Position numbers and translations under genes: made by a program
The notes under the pieces: generated by a model
Database searches by the model: none
Seen by the model: the letters and a program-made list of their open reading frames with translations, nothing else
Told to the model about the DNA's origin: nothing
Assembly (NCBI GenBank): GCA_963921425.1
Contig: OY992840.1
Coordinates: forward strand, 8,992,501-9,056,500
Direction: 5' to 3'
DNA: 64,000 bases
DNA from: Dryas octopetala
Taxonomy: Eukaryota; Streptophyta; Magnoliopsida; Rosales; Rosaceae
Shown here: positions 47,831 to 59,958 of the stretch, in pieces
Layout of the letters: every line of letters begins with the position of its first letter
Position numbering within the stretch: the first letter of the stretch is position 1

Positions 47831-50800
47831 ATGGCTGCACCGTTTTTATCAACGCCTTTTCAGCCTTACGTGTACCAGGTACTCGTTCTGTCTCTCTGCA
47901 ATTCCACCATATTTTCATTGTAGGTCATCTGTTTGGCTGCTGAGAAAGTTTTTAGTTTTGATCTGTTGTTTTTGCTTCAAGTCAGGGTTAGTAGCTGAGG
48001 TATTCAGGAATTGCAACGTTTACTTTGATGTTTAAGATTTTTTTAGGTAGTGTTCAATTGATAACTATTTAGATGCATCTGCTTTTAGGTTAGGCAAATT
48101 TTTGTGTTGAAGGAGGAAATTACGCGTATATGGGTTTAGTAAGAACTAAGAAACATATAAGGTGCAAATGTTGAAGTAGAAAATAAGTGGAATGCTATAG
48201 GGTGGATTGGTTATGGATATGTGTTCCGTGAATATGTTGATGTGATAAAAGTTCTCCGATCTTTGGCTGTATGGCTCACATAGATGATCCTTGAAATCTA
48301 TATTTCAACTTCAAGGATCCAGATGGCGGTGGTAAGATAGGTTCATAATGGAATTATGCAAAACTGTGGTGGATAAACTACAAATGCAACGTTGAACATG
48401 TTTTGGTGCATTGGCATGCCTGCGTCTAAGAAGTCAGGTGAGGTGATAGCTACTGCATTCGCGGTATGGTTGGGCCACCATTAACCTATAAAGTCATCCT
48501 TTAGAGTTTAAACCAAGATCTTCAGCCACTCGAGTCAATGGGTTGTCATGGTGTCTCTGTTGGAGGGGGGTGGACTTTTGAGTATGAAACATGGTGAGAA
48601 CTACCACTAGGGATTAGGGTGTGCTTCCGGTTTGTTTGGATACCTGATGTATGCATCCATCCTGGTGGCTGGCATTCATCTACAAAGAGGTTGTATTATC
48701 GACATGTTGCTTCACTATATGACATGTGGATGGTCCTTGACCGATACATGCTTTCCAATAAGTAGACAATGTGAATGATCGAAGAATCCTTTCAGAAATT
48801 GTTATTTCCAGAAATCAAACATAAATTAGGATCATTGAATGGGGGTGTGGACTGGGGGGAAAATTGTGCTTGTACATAGACACAAGCTGCACATGCATAG
48901 TCATGCTATGCCTGTAACTAAGATAGTGCAGTCTATGCTAGTAATTACTTGCTGCCTTGATCTATAATTGCTTTGTTTACTTGCATATTAAATAAGGTTG
49001 CTAGGATAAATTGGCTGGCATGATATCAAATTTTATTGAACCAAATTGTGTTTGAATCATGGATATCAACAACTTCAGTTTTCTATTACACAAAGCTAAA
49101 CTGATTTAAGAAAAGGATATTTATATGCATGGGGACAAAAAAACAGTACATGTTTTACTTATGTAGATCTCCATCTATCAAATGCGATTGGGATAACTTG
49201 GATAATACATGAGGAATTACTAATTTTATTTTATTATATAAGAAACACTAATTGCATTTCCTAGTTTATACAATAAGTGTAGTGATTAAGTATTGATATG
49301 AAGATGCAAGCTCAGTTTCCTAACATATAAGACTTCTATATCTTGCCACATTACTTGAAAGTTATGGCCACTGGGACATTTAAGAAAAGGAACAAAAGGA
49401 TTTGTTGCATTCATACAGGATAATTTGCTTATCTCATTCCTACTATTTGTGAATAACAAGTGAGATAATATTTAGTATATATATAATGAAATTGGGTTTT
49501 TCCAAATTACTTTTTAGGAATTTGATATGTGATGTAGTTGGGTTGAGGAATATCTTAAAAATTTATGTTGATACATTCTCCTGCTATCACTTTTATTCAA
49601 ATTTCCACTTTTGTTTGTTTTTGAATCTTTTGAAGCCCTGATTTCTGTCTAAGAACTGCTTTACAATTGTTAACCATGTCAGTTTTTGTAAGAGATGTGA
49701 AGGATACTGTACAATTTAAGATGCATTTTCTTTTCAGTTAACGCAAATGTAAAACATGCATTATATAGTGTGATTTTGAGGAAAGAAGACTTGGAAGGAA
49801 GAAAAACCCTTGAGAACAAGGTAGCATACAGTGGAGAATATTTAACTATGGAGTACTGCTAGGGATCCCAAATGATGTGGTAGTGTTTCATAGATTCATA
49901 TCTGGGTCTATTTTTGGGTTCTTTTATTTGCAACAAGTAAAACACTGACACATACACTAGCACACCATTTGGGATTCAAATTTGGGATCCCTAGCATAAC
50001 TCTTAACTATGCATTATATTTCTATCACTACTACCAGTACCACCAGCATTACTACTGAGAAACAATGGTGATTGATTGTGTATATCAACTTGTACAGAAG
50101 TTTAACATCTGTTGTAAACCAAGAGATACATGTTTCATAGGAAGTACAGACTGTAGATGGAATACTCTCTAGTGATTTCTACTTTATCGTAGGTCTCCTA
50201 CTTACTATTGCTGCTACTGGTAAATGGCAAATAGAGACTGATTACACTGACATAAGTAGGGGCTTCCACACATATTGGCAGAAAAATGCAGTATTTTGAG
50301 TAGAATACATCTGCAAGAAACCTAAGGTTTTTTTCCCCGTCTTTGGAGTATTTTGTTTGCTTATTTCCTTTTTTTTTTTTTTCGTAGAAGCTTCGTAATT
50401 CTGATATATGGTAAAATATTATACACTTTTAGTTTAAATGTGTCCTTGTTTATGGTCTCTGGTTTGGTCCAAGAAAAACCCATGTTCATATTAAGTTATA
50501 TTGTGCAACTACTTGACAATCTATGTTGTCTGTATACATTCATGAAATCATGTTTGATAATGTACTGTAGAGTCCCCAAGATGCTGTGATACCTTTTCAA
50601 ATTTTGGGCGGTGAAGCTCAACTGGTTCAGGTATATGCTATAAGCATCCAAATCTTTATCATCTATGTGTGTATCTTTGCTTCTGTATCTTCTGATTTCT
50701 TTTCTCACCAGAACCTAAAACTTCTTCTTGGATTTGGTTTTTGCGTTGTCAGATAATGTTGAAGCCAGAAGAAAAGGTTGTTGCGAAGCCTGGTAAGTTG

Positions 50801-53288
50801 CAAGCTTGGGCTTTTACTTTTTATAAGGTGCATTATAATTTTCACAATACAGTTGACTGATATTCTGTCTTGGTTCTGAGTTAGAGAGCATGTATTTGTT
50901 GTCGCTATTACGTGTGTACTGATTGATGAATAAATTTTAGGTTCAATGTGCTTCATGTCTGGGTCAATCCAAATGGAAAATGTTTTTGTTCCTGAAAATG
51001 TAGGCATGTGGCAGTGGCTTTTTGGCAAGACAGTCAGTAGCATAGTTTTTCACAATCGTGGTCCAGGTGATGGATTTGTTGGAATTGCTGCACCTTCTCT
51101 TGCGAGAATTCTCCCGGTTTGTGATTTTAATCATGCCAACTTTCCGTTGATGAGGCATTTTCTTGATACTTTTGCATAGCTTTTGATCCCAACCTTCGTA
51201 TATAACTTATTATAGTTTTGGTTATGCATTCTTCTTTTTTGACAGATTGATTTGGCAATGTTTGGTGGAGAGATTTTATGCCAGGTATAGCTAACTTGTC
51301 CATTTGGGATTGTTCATTGTTTGAATGAGTAATTGTTTTCTGTCAATTTCTGTTCCCAGTTTGCAGTGAATTATTATGTATACTCCATGTTTTCTTCTGT
51401 TACAATCAACTTGTACTTTTCTTGTCTTCATCAACTGAATTTTTATGGGACTTTGTTATAATTTTTGTAGCCAGATGCATTCCTTTGTTCTGTCAATGAT
51501 GTTAAAGTCAGTAATAATACAATTGATCAAAGGGCACGTAATGTTATTCCTGGTGCAGAGGTGAGATATTGGGAGGTCCAGAATTGCTTCTCATTTTCTA
51601 TTTTGTCTCTTTAATTTGTTTCTCAAAGTACGTTCATTTTTGTTTTCTTTTGTCTATCTGACTGCCATGTTAATGTCACTATAGGGATTTCTAAGACAGA
51701 AGCTATCTGGCCAAGGGCTTGCATTTATATATGCAGGTGGATCTGGTATGCATTTCTTGACACATTTATACATCTACAAATTTCAGATTGGGCCCTCTTA
51801 AGAGTTTGGGTCTGGCCCAAATTATGCAGTTAATGCTATTTCTAGCATAATATTGAAGGCATTTTATGCTTGTTCAAGGTTTAAATTTTTCTTGGTAGTT
51901 CTGTTCTAGGTTTTACCATGTTTGCCATATCCTGTTCAGTCGTTTTCTTGGTTTTTTAATATAAATTCAAATGTGTAGTTTTCATGTATTTGCCAAATCT
52001 GATTAGTGATTACCTTTCATCTTTTTTTTTTTTTTTTTTTTTTTTTTTTCTCTTTCCCCTTTCTGTTTTAGCTCTAATCTTTTACCTTGGATCCTAAACA
52101 AAAATGTTTGTAGTTTCTTTTGTTGCATGAGAATAAAGTGATTAGATTAATTATGCCTTCTTGGAAACCCTAATTAGTTGGGATTAAGGCTTAGTTTAGT
52201 TACTGAGTAGGGAATTATCATCCTAAGACTAATCTTAGGGTCTTTATGGATTTCTCTTTTTGCTAGTTGTACAGAAAAATCTTGAGGTGGGTGAGGTACT
52301 ATCTGTTGATGTGTCCTGTATAGCTGCCGTTACATCAACAGTCAATGTCCAAATCAAATACAATGGTCCTATGAGAAGAGCAGTGTTTGGCGTAAGTTGC
52401 TACCATTTCTGGAAATTTTCACTCTTTTTGCCAATGCTTCTATGTTGACAACGCAGTTGGCACTGTGTATTACATGCTCATAATCTTGCAAGTTTGTCAT
52501 GTATTATCGAATCTTGAGTTGGCTGAGCCTGTTAGGGATAATACCAGAGAGTGGTCCACTCCCAGCTGTTGCTAGGCATGCAGGTTATGGTGTGAACCAC
52601 CAATTCAGATTGAGATTGGACCGCCATGACCATTGCAAAGGTCCATAGCATATCGATTCAGGAAGTCCTAAGACTACAAAGATAACCAAATTAACCTGAT
52701 CCTTGTATAGTTGCATTAGGTCTGGAATATTTCTGTGCTAATTTATAGACACGATGCAGAGAAAAGGTGGTTTGAATCATCAGGGTTTAGGAAATGCTGA
52801 AAAAATTATTTTCATTGCAAATGACCTTATTTTTGGGGTCCCACCCCCATTTTGAAACCCTATGCTAATGTGCTTTTAGGGTCTCCAAATTTGATTTCTT
52901 CATTATGTTTCTTTTTGTTTCCAAGCATCAATTTTTCTAACTGTTGAAAAATAACAGGGTGACAATCTAGTAACAGCTGTTCTAACTGGGCCAGGCATCG
53001 TCTTCATTCAGAGTTTGCCTTTTCATCGGTTTTCTCAGCGCATTGCTAGGTAATGTTTTCTTGCAATGAACCGAAATAGTTCCTTTTCTCCCCCATTTTC
53101 ATTGATTTCATTTACTTTGGCTTTTTTTTCTAGCTTTAATAAAGTGAATGCATGTTTTGTTTGTGGTTTACAGGGCAGTTACATCTCCAAACATGAGGGA
53201 AAATCCAAAGTTCTTCGTGCAGATAGCTATTTTCTTTTTCCTGGCATATGTTGTGATTGTATCTTCATTAATCTTGACCGATGTATGA
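47831..53288 (+). CDS. AIM24-family protein, ten exons, 281 aa
   Basis: The exons are 47831-47878, 50571-50630, 50753-50792, 50941-51116, 51246-51284, 51471-51560, 51685-51745, 52267-52391, 52958-53049 and 53174-53288; every junction keeps phase and the total is 282 codons with TGA. The protein matches the AIM24 (formerly DUF124) fold: FQILGGEAQLVQIMLKPEE near the start, the glycine-rich NRGPGDGFVGIAAP, the GLAFIYAGGSVVQKNLEVGE block, and LTGPGIVFIQSLPFHRF. In yeast, Aim24 is a mitochondrial inner-membrane protein involved in organisation of that membrane; the plant role is less clear. The C-terminus has one hydrophobic segment at about 257-277, FFVQIAIFFFLAYVVIVSS, so a tail-anchored or membrane-bound form is likely. 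There is no obvious N-terminal presequence. Intron 1 is 2.7 kb. Confidence 0.87.
52022..52049. repeat. 28-base T homopolymer in AIM24-gene intron 7
   Basis: A long uninterrupted T run lies in the intron between exons 7 and 8. Confidence 0.85.
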
Positions 53289-54584
53289 TTTTTACTTCTT
53301 TTTTTCTTTTTACCCTCTCTTCCATTTACGAAGAACCAGTATCATATCCGTTATTTTCAGATGGTTGAGGCAGTTAGATTCAATTTCAATATAATCAGAT
53401 CAATAGAAACAAAGGATTTTAGAATTTTTGTTTCTTGGATTTCTATTGTCTAAAGTTCTCAAAGTCCATCATAGACTTGAATAAGTGTTCCAGGCTATAA
53501 TATTGGGACCACATGGACTGCATCACTGATGCCTACTTGTGCCATGAACCACTCTTTTGATAACACCTTTGTACGCACACCAATCAATGCTTGAGTACTT
53601 GGCCTGAAAATAATTTCTACAAGTCAAGAGAGAATAAAAATAATATAAGAGGTGTTGGTTAATTGTATAAAAAGTTCAAAATTACACATGTTTATTCTTT
53701 TATTTCACTGGTGAGGAACCAAGTATTGTCCTCTAGGGGAGCCACTTTCTAACTTCTGTAAGCTTTTGTAAGGGCCAGGTAAGATATTCGTAGTAGAGCC
53801 TTATACTAGTTTTTTTTTCTTTCAGAAATTTGCAAATTTACCACCCAGACTATAGTATATAGTGTGTGCATACAGTGAAGAGTGAGAGGGTTGGTGATGA
53901 AATTGAATTAGGGCTTTGATTTTTGATAAGGGAAAATATTAAGCTATATCAGAGCAATGAAAATGGTGTAGAGAGTATATCCCACATTGCAAAAAGAAGC
54001 TAGCTTTCGAAATTTTTCTACACTGCTCACTTTTTGAGATTTGTTAATTGCATTCCAAATGATTTTTTTTCTTAATTTCCTGCTCTACTATTCATGCCAA
54101 TATATTATACGTTCACTCTTAGGCTGCCGCCAAAAATAAGATGAAGATCCTTTTAATTTTTCAACTTTTTCAAGAAAAAAGACCCTCCACTTGGTTTGAA
54201 GTGTTACGATGGCACACAAATATCTAGAGTGTACTCCCTAGTCAAAAATGTCAGTGAGGTTTTTTACTTTTTTTGGTCAATGCATGTCAATGAGGTTGAT
54301 CGGCTGAATTGTATATGAGTACTGCTATTTCTAACGTTGTATTTAATTCATGAAGCTGAAATCTATCATTATTTATATAAATTTTACAAAAGTATTTTGT
54401 TATTTTGCGAAGCTTATAAATAGTTTTTTGATAGCAGCTTGTGAAAATTAATAGAAATCTATAAACTCCATGAAAATTATCAAAACAATCTCCACAAAAA
54501 AAATCCTTATACATTTAAATGGACTACACTAGTGCTAGCGCATTCTTTAAAAAACAGTAACAACGAAATTATATTTAAGAAAAA
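53289..54584. other. intergenic DNA between two convergent genes
   Basis: The AIM24-family gene and the kinase gene converge here. Both 3' UTRs probably occupy the ends of the stretch. No other coding sequence is seen; the minus-strand frame 54287-54514 is AT-rich without a motif. Confidence 0.45.
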
Positions 54585-55535
54585 TTAAAAAAGAATGTTA
54601 AGTACAACTGCTTTGCCATATATATGATCTAGCAGATCATCATCATCATCATCTCTCCAAGGGATATGGCAGCGCGTGAGAGAATAAAAATATGGGTGCT
54701 GAAGAGCCTCCACAGCCGTTGGCCTCTTCAGTGGATCCCAAGAGCACAGTGAAGCAATCAGATCGATGGCGCAATCAGTAGCCGAAGGAATGAGTGCAGA
54801 GAGATCAACACCCAAAAAGTGAGGGAATTGGTAGTTGATCTCCTTAGCAAGAAGGAGACCTTCATTCCAAGTCTCCCTCGTCGGAGTACCAAGAACCCTA
54901 CAAATTTTGTACATCTGATCCGCCTCACTCCCACCGGGGAATAAAGGCGTCAGTGTGTACAACTCCGCCATAATAGCGCCTATTGTCCAAATATCAATCT
55001 TACGACTGTACCTGAATGAGCCAAGCATCAACTCCGGGGCTCGGTACCAGCGCGACCCCACGTACCCCGTAAAGGGCGGACCCCACTCCATGTCCCGAGC
55101 AAGACCCATGTCAGCAATCTTGACCACATTTTTAGTCACCAACAAGTTTTCGGGCTTCAGGTCGCGATGCATGTACCCACGTGCATGCATGTAGGCAAGC
55201 CCTTGAAACACTTGAAAGCACACATGTTTGACTTCAGCTTCAGACAAGTAATGACCCTTTTCCTGCCTTTCTTGCATGAGACGTAACAGGGTGTGCTCCA
55301 TGTACTCGAACACGAAGAAAACGGTGTCGTATTCTTTGATGACTTCCTTGAGCTTCATCATGTTTGGGTGCTTCATTGTGCACAGTGACTTCACTTCTGG
55401 TAGAGTTAGAATCTCCTCCCATGCACAATACCTCTGCTTCAATCGCTTGATTGCAACCACTTCACAACTCTGCTTGTCAACTGCTGACCCAAATGACCCA
55501 CCACCAACTTCCTTTATTAGCTTGTACCTCTCCAT
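54585..55535 (-). CDS. RCK/MHK (CDKF-4-like) protein kinase, intronless, divergent
   Basis: The start chosen is ATG at 55535 (MERYKLIKEVG), which matches where family members begin; an in-frame ATG at 55559 would add eight residues. The 316-residue kinase domain resembles plant MHK and CDKF-4. Visible parts are the glycine loop GGGSFG (11-16), Lys30 in VAIK, Glu47, HRDLKPEN (123-130), DMG instead of DFG (142-144), and APE (166-168). Oddities: about four residues are missing between the glycine loop and VAIK compared with family members; the cyclin-side LREVK motif is LPEVK; and the activation loop is FTGYVGSRW where family members have YTEYVSTRW. The known relatives have several introns, so a coding sequence in one exon suggests an origin by retroposition. 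The C-terminus ends in an Asp-rich tail. The catalytic Lys and Asp are retained, so activity is possible but not certain. Confidence 0.85.
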   Translation of the reverse strand: MERYKLIKEVGGGSFGSAVDKQSCEVVAIKRLKQRYCAWEEILTLPEVKSLCTMKHPNMMKLKEVIKEYDTVFFVFEYMEHTLLRLMQERQEKGHYLSEAEVKHVCFQVFQGLAYMHARGYMHRDLKPENLLVTKNVVKIADMGLARDMEWGPPFTGYVGSRWYRAPELMLGSFRYSRKIDIWTIGAIMAELYTLTPLFPGGSEADQMYKICRVLGTPTRETWNEGLLLAKEINYQFPHFLGVDLSALIPSATDCAIDLIASLCSWDPLKRPTAVEALQHPYFYSLTRCHIPWRDDDDDDLLDHIYGKAVVLNILF

Positions 55536-55860
55536 TTTGAGCCAACCAAATATTGCCACGTCACCAAGATATGATCTTCTACAGAGCCAAGCCTCCTGCT
55601 TTCTTTCTTACGAACCACGCGATGTGTTTGCGTTCAGTCGTTCACCGCTCCAGACTCTAGAATCGAAGGGTATTCTCGTAATTCCATGTCGATTTTCAGT
55701 CCCAATCTGTAAAAAAGTAAGATTAAATTAACAAAATATTTTTCGAATGCTTCTAAAACATTCAGATTTTATGAATAACAATTGAACCGAATCACAGTCA
55801 CATTCAAAATGAATGCATCGGAGCATTGGGAAATACACGTTAGGGTAATTGAGTGACAAA

Positions 55861-55881
55861 TATATATATATATATATATAT
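55861..55881. repeat. AT microsatellite
   Basis: An AT tract in the probable leader intron of the kinase gene. Confidence 0.8.
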
Positions 55882-56359
55882 TTTTGGATCGAACCCATAT
55901 AGTAATATGCTAGCTAGGTCTTTGTCGAATATACATCAAAAATTCAAAATGACAATTCACTATTATTCATAATGGGAAGAAATTTGTATGTGAAAGATCA
56001 TTTATCTACATCCCAAGAAAAAAAAAGAAGAACATTTATCTAGCTAGCTAGAACCATATATTAAAATTTAATAGTAATTAATAGAGTAATAAATACTTTC
56101 AATTAGCATAATATATTAACGTTTAATTAACATTGATGATTAATTACGATCAAAATTATTCATTAAATAATGAGCTACGTTTCAGCCAACCGAAATCTTG
56201 GACTAGATGTGGGTTAGCTTCGTTATTTGTTGTACAAAAAATCTTGGACACAAATTTTGTTGTTTAGTCAAAAAGAAAAAAGAAATACAGAAAATCTTGG
56301 ACGATAAAAAAAATATATTTACAAAAGAAACATCATGAAAAAATACATAAAACTAATAA

Positions 56360-57100
56360 GGCATAAATTCAATTTAAACACATAATTATATAAGCTATTT
56401 CAACGGGATCCATGAATTTTAAAATATTTTAAATATATACCCGATCTAGTATCTAAATTGAAAAATGAATTTTTGTCCATTGATTCGTTAAGAGATCAGT
56501 TAAATGACAGCTTGGCTTTGCTGACCGAGATTACTTGACGACGTGACGCTATCTCAGTAAACATTTCTCGCCGAATGAGCGACACGGGCCCACAATTTAA
56601 TAATAATAGAGAGAGTGAGAGTTTGTGGGCCCGTGTCAGGGGTTAGGTGAACCTGTGTCTCTCATTTCTCGCCAAATGAGCGACACAGGTCCACCTAACC
56701 CCTGACACGGGTCCACAAACTCATTATCTTTTTCTCGCTCGTTGAACACAAGTGAGAGATTTATATTCGAATTTGGGAGAAAACGTGATGTTTTTTTGAG
56801 ATTAAATGGTCAGGAGAGCGTTCGACGAGCGAGAAAGAGGTGATGGGTGTGTGGGCCCGTGTCAAGTGGACATGTGTTGCTCATTTGGCGGGAAATGTAT
56901 GCTGAGTTGGTGCCACGTCGCTAATTAATTCCCGTTAGTAAAAGTCAAGTTAATATTTAACTGATCTCTCAATAAATTAATGGACGGAATTTCATTTTTC
57001 AATTTACATAATAAATCAGGTGTATATTTAAAATATTTGAAAGTTCGTGAATCCCGTTGAAATAGCACATATAGTTATATGTCTAAATTAAATTTATGTC
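56360..57100. mobile_element. Mutator-like foldback element in the kinase leader intron, 741 bp
   Basis: Arms of about 230 bp (56360-56600 and 56840-57100) are inverted copies; they begin GGCATAAATTCAATTTA on the left and GACATAAATTTAATTTA on the reverse of the right. Both contain CTATTTCAACGGGAT and AGAGATCAGTTAAAT. The flanks are AACTAATAA (56351-56359) and GACTAATAA (57101-57109), a 9-bp duplication with one mismatch. The centre is GC-rich and forms its own hairpin, listed separately. No transposase. Confidence 0.8.
56619..56722. repeat. 49-bp inverted repeat with 6-bp loop (hairpin)
   Basis: The left arm 56619-56667 and right arm 56674-56722 are complementary at 46 of 49 positions by hand count, separated by CTCGCC. 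The arms begin GAGTTTGTGG and end CTCATTT. It sits at the centre of the foldback element and would fold as a long RNA stem if the intron is transcribed. Confidence 0.85.
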
Positions 57101-57285
57101 GACTAATAAACAGTCTGCATCCATAGATCATAGATGTGATTCACAGTACTCACCTTTGCCAAGAACGATCGAAGAGGTGTAAAGCAGAGCTGAGACTGAA
57201 CTCGATCTGAACTCTGAGACTTGAGTGAGAGTGAAAGTGATTGACTCATCTGGACCTCGTTATTTATAGGCTTTATAGCTTTCAT

Positions 57286-57640
57286 TCCACTCCTCCCGGC
57301 AATAGGAAAGCGTATTCTCGTAAATTCACAACAGGTTTTCTTGGGTCAAAAGATTTTATAAACGGTGAGCTTGCTAAGAAAAAGACGGTTTTAGTTTCTA
57401 CTTTAGAATACTGTCTTATCGGGCCACGGTTGGGCCGGGGCCCACTAGGATTATTCGAACCGACGCGTCAATTCTCCATAGGCGGTTAGGAAACTGAGTG
57501 CAGCGCCAGCGCGTGAAATGTGCTCGTGATAGCGCGTGGACGTACCGCCACTCGTCTGTTAAGTTAACGCAAACGAAGTCGTTAACTATCTGAAAGCAGC
57601 CAAAACCCAACCCCTCATAATCGAAACCTTCTCTCTCTCT
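57286..57640. promoter_or_regulatory. short divergent promoter region with site II motifs
   Basis: This stretch separates the kinase leader (minus) from the PQT3-like leader (plus). GGTTGGGCCGGGGCCCAC at about 57426-57443 contains TGGGCC and its complement GGCCCA, the site II element bound by TCP factors and common in promoters of broadly expressed plant genes. No TATA box is clear on either side. Confidence 0.5.
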
Positions 57641-58440
57641 CTCTCTATCTCTCTCTCTGTCTTGCGCTTGGTCTAAACTTTCCCAAAAACCAAACCCTAG
57701 CAGCCTTGCTGCTCGCGATGATTTTCGAGCGACATACACGCCCTAGGGCTTGAACTCTATCCCCGATTTCACAAATTTCTCTGGTGTTTCTTCTGGAAGG
57801 TTTCGATTGTCTGGTTTTCGGTGTATCTGAAACTCTTCGTGTTCGTGATTTTGAAGCTATCCGTACGGGCAAACAATCGAAGATTTGCTGCAAGGATCCC
57901 ATCTCAACCTGTTGTCTGTTTTCTCATCCAATCGATTCAGAAATCTAGGGTTTTCTGTTTCTCTCAGACCTTCGGAACAATCGGTGCGACACTTCGCTTC
58001 GTTGGGGGTTTCTAGCGGCAGAGGGCTTTTGCTATTTTCTCGGAGATCTGTGGAATTTCATTCGAATTGCAACGATCGGCGGAGGATTGCATCTGTGTCG
58101 CTCGGAGGCTCTAAAATTCAATCTCATGCCAGCAGCCATTCGATGATCGGATTCTGAATTGAATAGAACGGAAGAGGAATTGGTGTTGTCGAAGAAGCTT
58201 CTGAAGAGCTGCTCTGTCGTCCTGCGGTGGTTTGATATGTTCGATTCACAATAGAATAATCGAAGAAAAAAAAAAGAGATTGAATTTTTTGTACTGTTTG
58301 ATTTTTTTTCTTTGGAGTTTAATATAAGGCCCTTATATTTTTTAAAAAAGGCCTTTGATTGTCGTCCTGCGGCGGCGTTTGTTTGTTCTTGTTTTGGTAT
58401 TATACATATTTTCATATTTTGGAAGAACAAATAATTTACC
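57641..58440 (+). promoter_or_regulatory. long 5' leader of the PQT3-like gene, with upstream ATGs
   Basis: A CT tract lies at 57629-57656. The following roughly 780 bp are moderately GC-rich and contain upstream ATGs; the longest upstream frame is 57885-58157 (90 codons). No domain is recognisable in it. A leader intron may also be present but could not be fixed. The leader ends at ACC ATGG at 58441, a good start context. Confidence 0.45.
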
Positions 58441-59910
58441 ATGGCGGTGTATTATAAATTTAAGAGTGCAAGAGATTATGATTCAATTCCTATGGACGGT
58501 CCTTTCATCTCAGTTGGTACTTTGAAAGAAAAAATATTTGAATCCAAGCACTTAGGGAGGGGTACTGATTTCGACCTTGTGGTCACCAACGCCCAGACCA
58601 ATGAAGGTTGGTTCTGATTTAGTTATTCCCTTCTAACAATATTTTTTTAATTAAACAGAAATATGAGTCCTCGAGGTGATATGAGTGTGTGTGAGTTTGG
58701 TAGTAAGATTTGATTTATGGGGATTTCAAAAATAATTTTGGGGTTTCTCTGGATTTTAGAGATTGTAGCTTTCTAGATGTTTATATTGAGGTGGATGTTG
58801 CACTGCTACACTTAATTTGGGTCAGTAAATGCCACCATATGCCTTGAAATTTAAGTAAGAGTGACTTTATATGGGTGTGCTTACAATTTTTATTGAATGA
58901 ACAAAATTTTCCCACCAAAATTTTTATGGTGAATTGGTTTGACCTGAGAGGGGGACAGGTTGTGTGAGATTGACATCTGGGTTTTGTTGGAATGGCTAAT
59001 CTGACTGACTTTAACTTCCTAGGAATAATGGGTTCAGCCTTTGGGAGATTGCATTTTGGTAGCTTTTATCATTGTTTACATGGATTAATGTCTTTGCAGT
59101 GTTTTTATAGACTTTCTGTTCTATGTTTTGGAATTTCAGAGTATGCTGGTGCTGCAATGTTGATTCCGAAAAATACCTCAGTTTTAATTCGCCGTGTACC
59201 TGGACGTTCTGGCAATACCATCGTTACTGATTCAGAGTACTATCTCAGATCCTTTAAATTCTTGCCCAAGCAGTGCCATATGCTTTGATAGGTTTTTTGT
59301 GTTTCTTATGACCATTAGGACCGATTTTGAGGGTTAGTTGAGTTAGGCCATTTTTATTCTTTCATTGCAGGCCAAAGGTGGAAGATAAGATGGAGAATCC
59401 TGAACCAGAAAGGAGTAGCTTTCTGGCAGCTGATTCATCTGCCATGAAATATGTAAGCTTTAGTATCATGAGATCCTCTTTCATTTAAAGTTGTGGAGGT
59501 TTTCCTTTTCTTTGTGCAATCAGTCAGACATTTTAGTGATTGTGTGTTTATTTTGGCTTTACAGCCTGATGAGTCAGAGTGGGATGACCTTGGGGGTGAT
59601 TTGTATGAAATTCCTGAAGTGGTGCCAGTGCCGACAACTTATTCGGTTCCGGATGTTACACCAACAAATAAAGCTGATGAAGATAGCAAGATTAAGGCTT
59701 TAATTGATACTCCAGCCTTGGACTGGCAACAGTGAGATGCTTTCAGTTTTCTTAATGTGTTGTATGATATCAAAATGGTTAGTGTTTGGTCACTAATGTT
59801 GGATGATCTTTGTGTTGTATTTGCAGTCAAGGTTCTGATGGCTTCGGTGCTGGTAGAGGTTTTGGCAGGGGTATAGGTGGAAGAATGATGGGTGGACGTG
59901 GTTTTGGTGA

Positions 59911-59958
<48 letters not shown>

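Larger units (their letters stand above)
55536..57285 (-). promoter_or_regulatory. 5' leader of the kinase gene with a probable 1.4-kb intron
   Basis: On the minus strand a donor GCAAAG|GTGAGT lies at 57154/57153 and an acceptor TTTTTTACAG| before 55706. Splicing these joins a leader exon ending at 57154 to the exon with the kinase frame. An upstream ATG at 57249 opens a frame that passes through this junction and ends 64 codons later, before the kinase start. The intron contains a foldback element at 56360-57100. Whether this leader and the kinase form one transcript is inference from the sites alone. Confidence 0.5.

Noticed and set aside
53066..53368. Plus-strand frame of 100 codons between AIM24-gene exons 9 and 10
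   Set aside because: It is intron sequence plus exon 10 in the wrong frame; the spliced frame continues the AIM24 domain and ends in a membrane segment.
54955..55731. Plus-strand frames opposite the kinase
   Set aside because: Antisense shadows of the kinase coding region with no domain.
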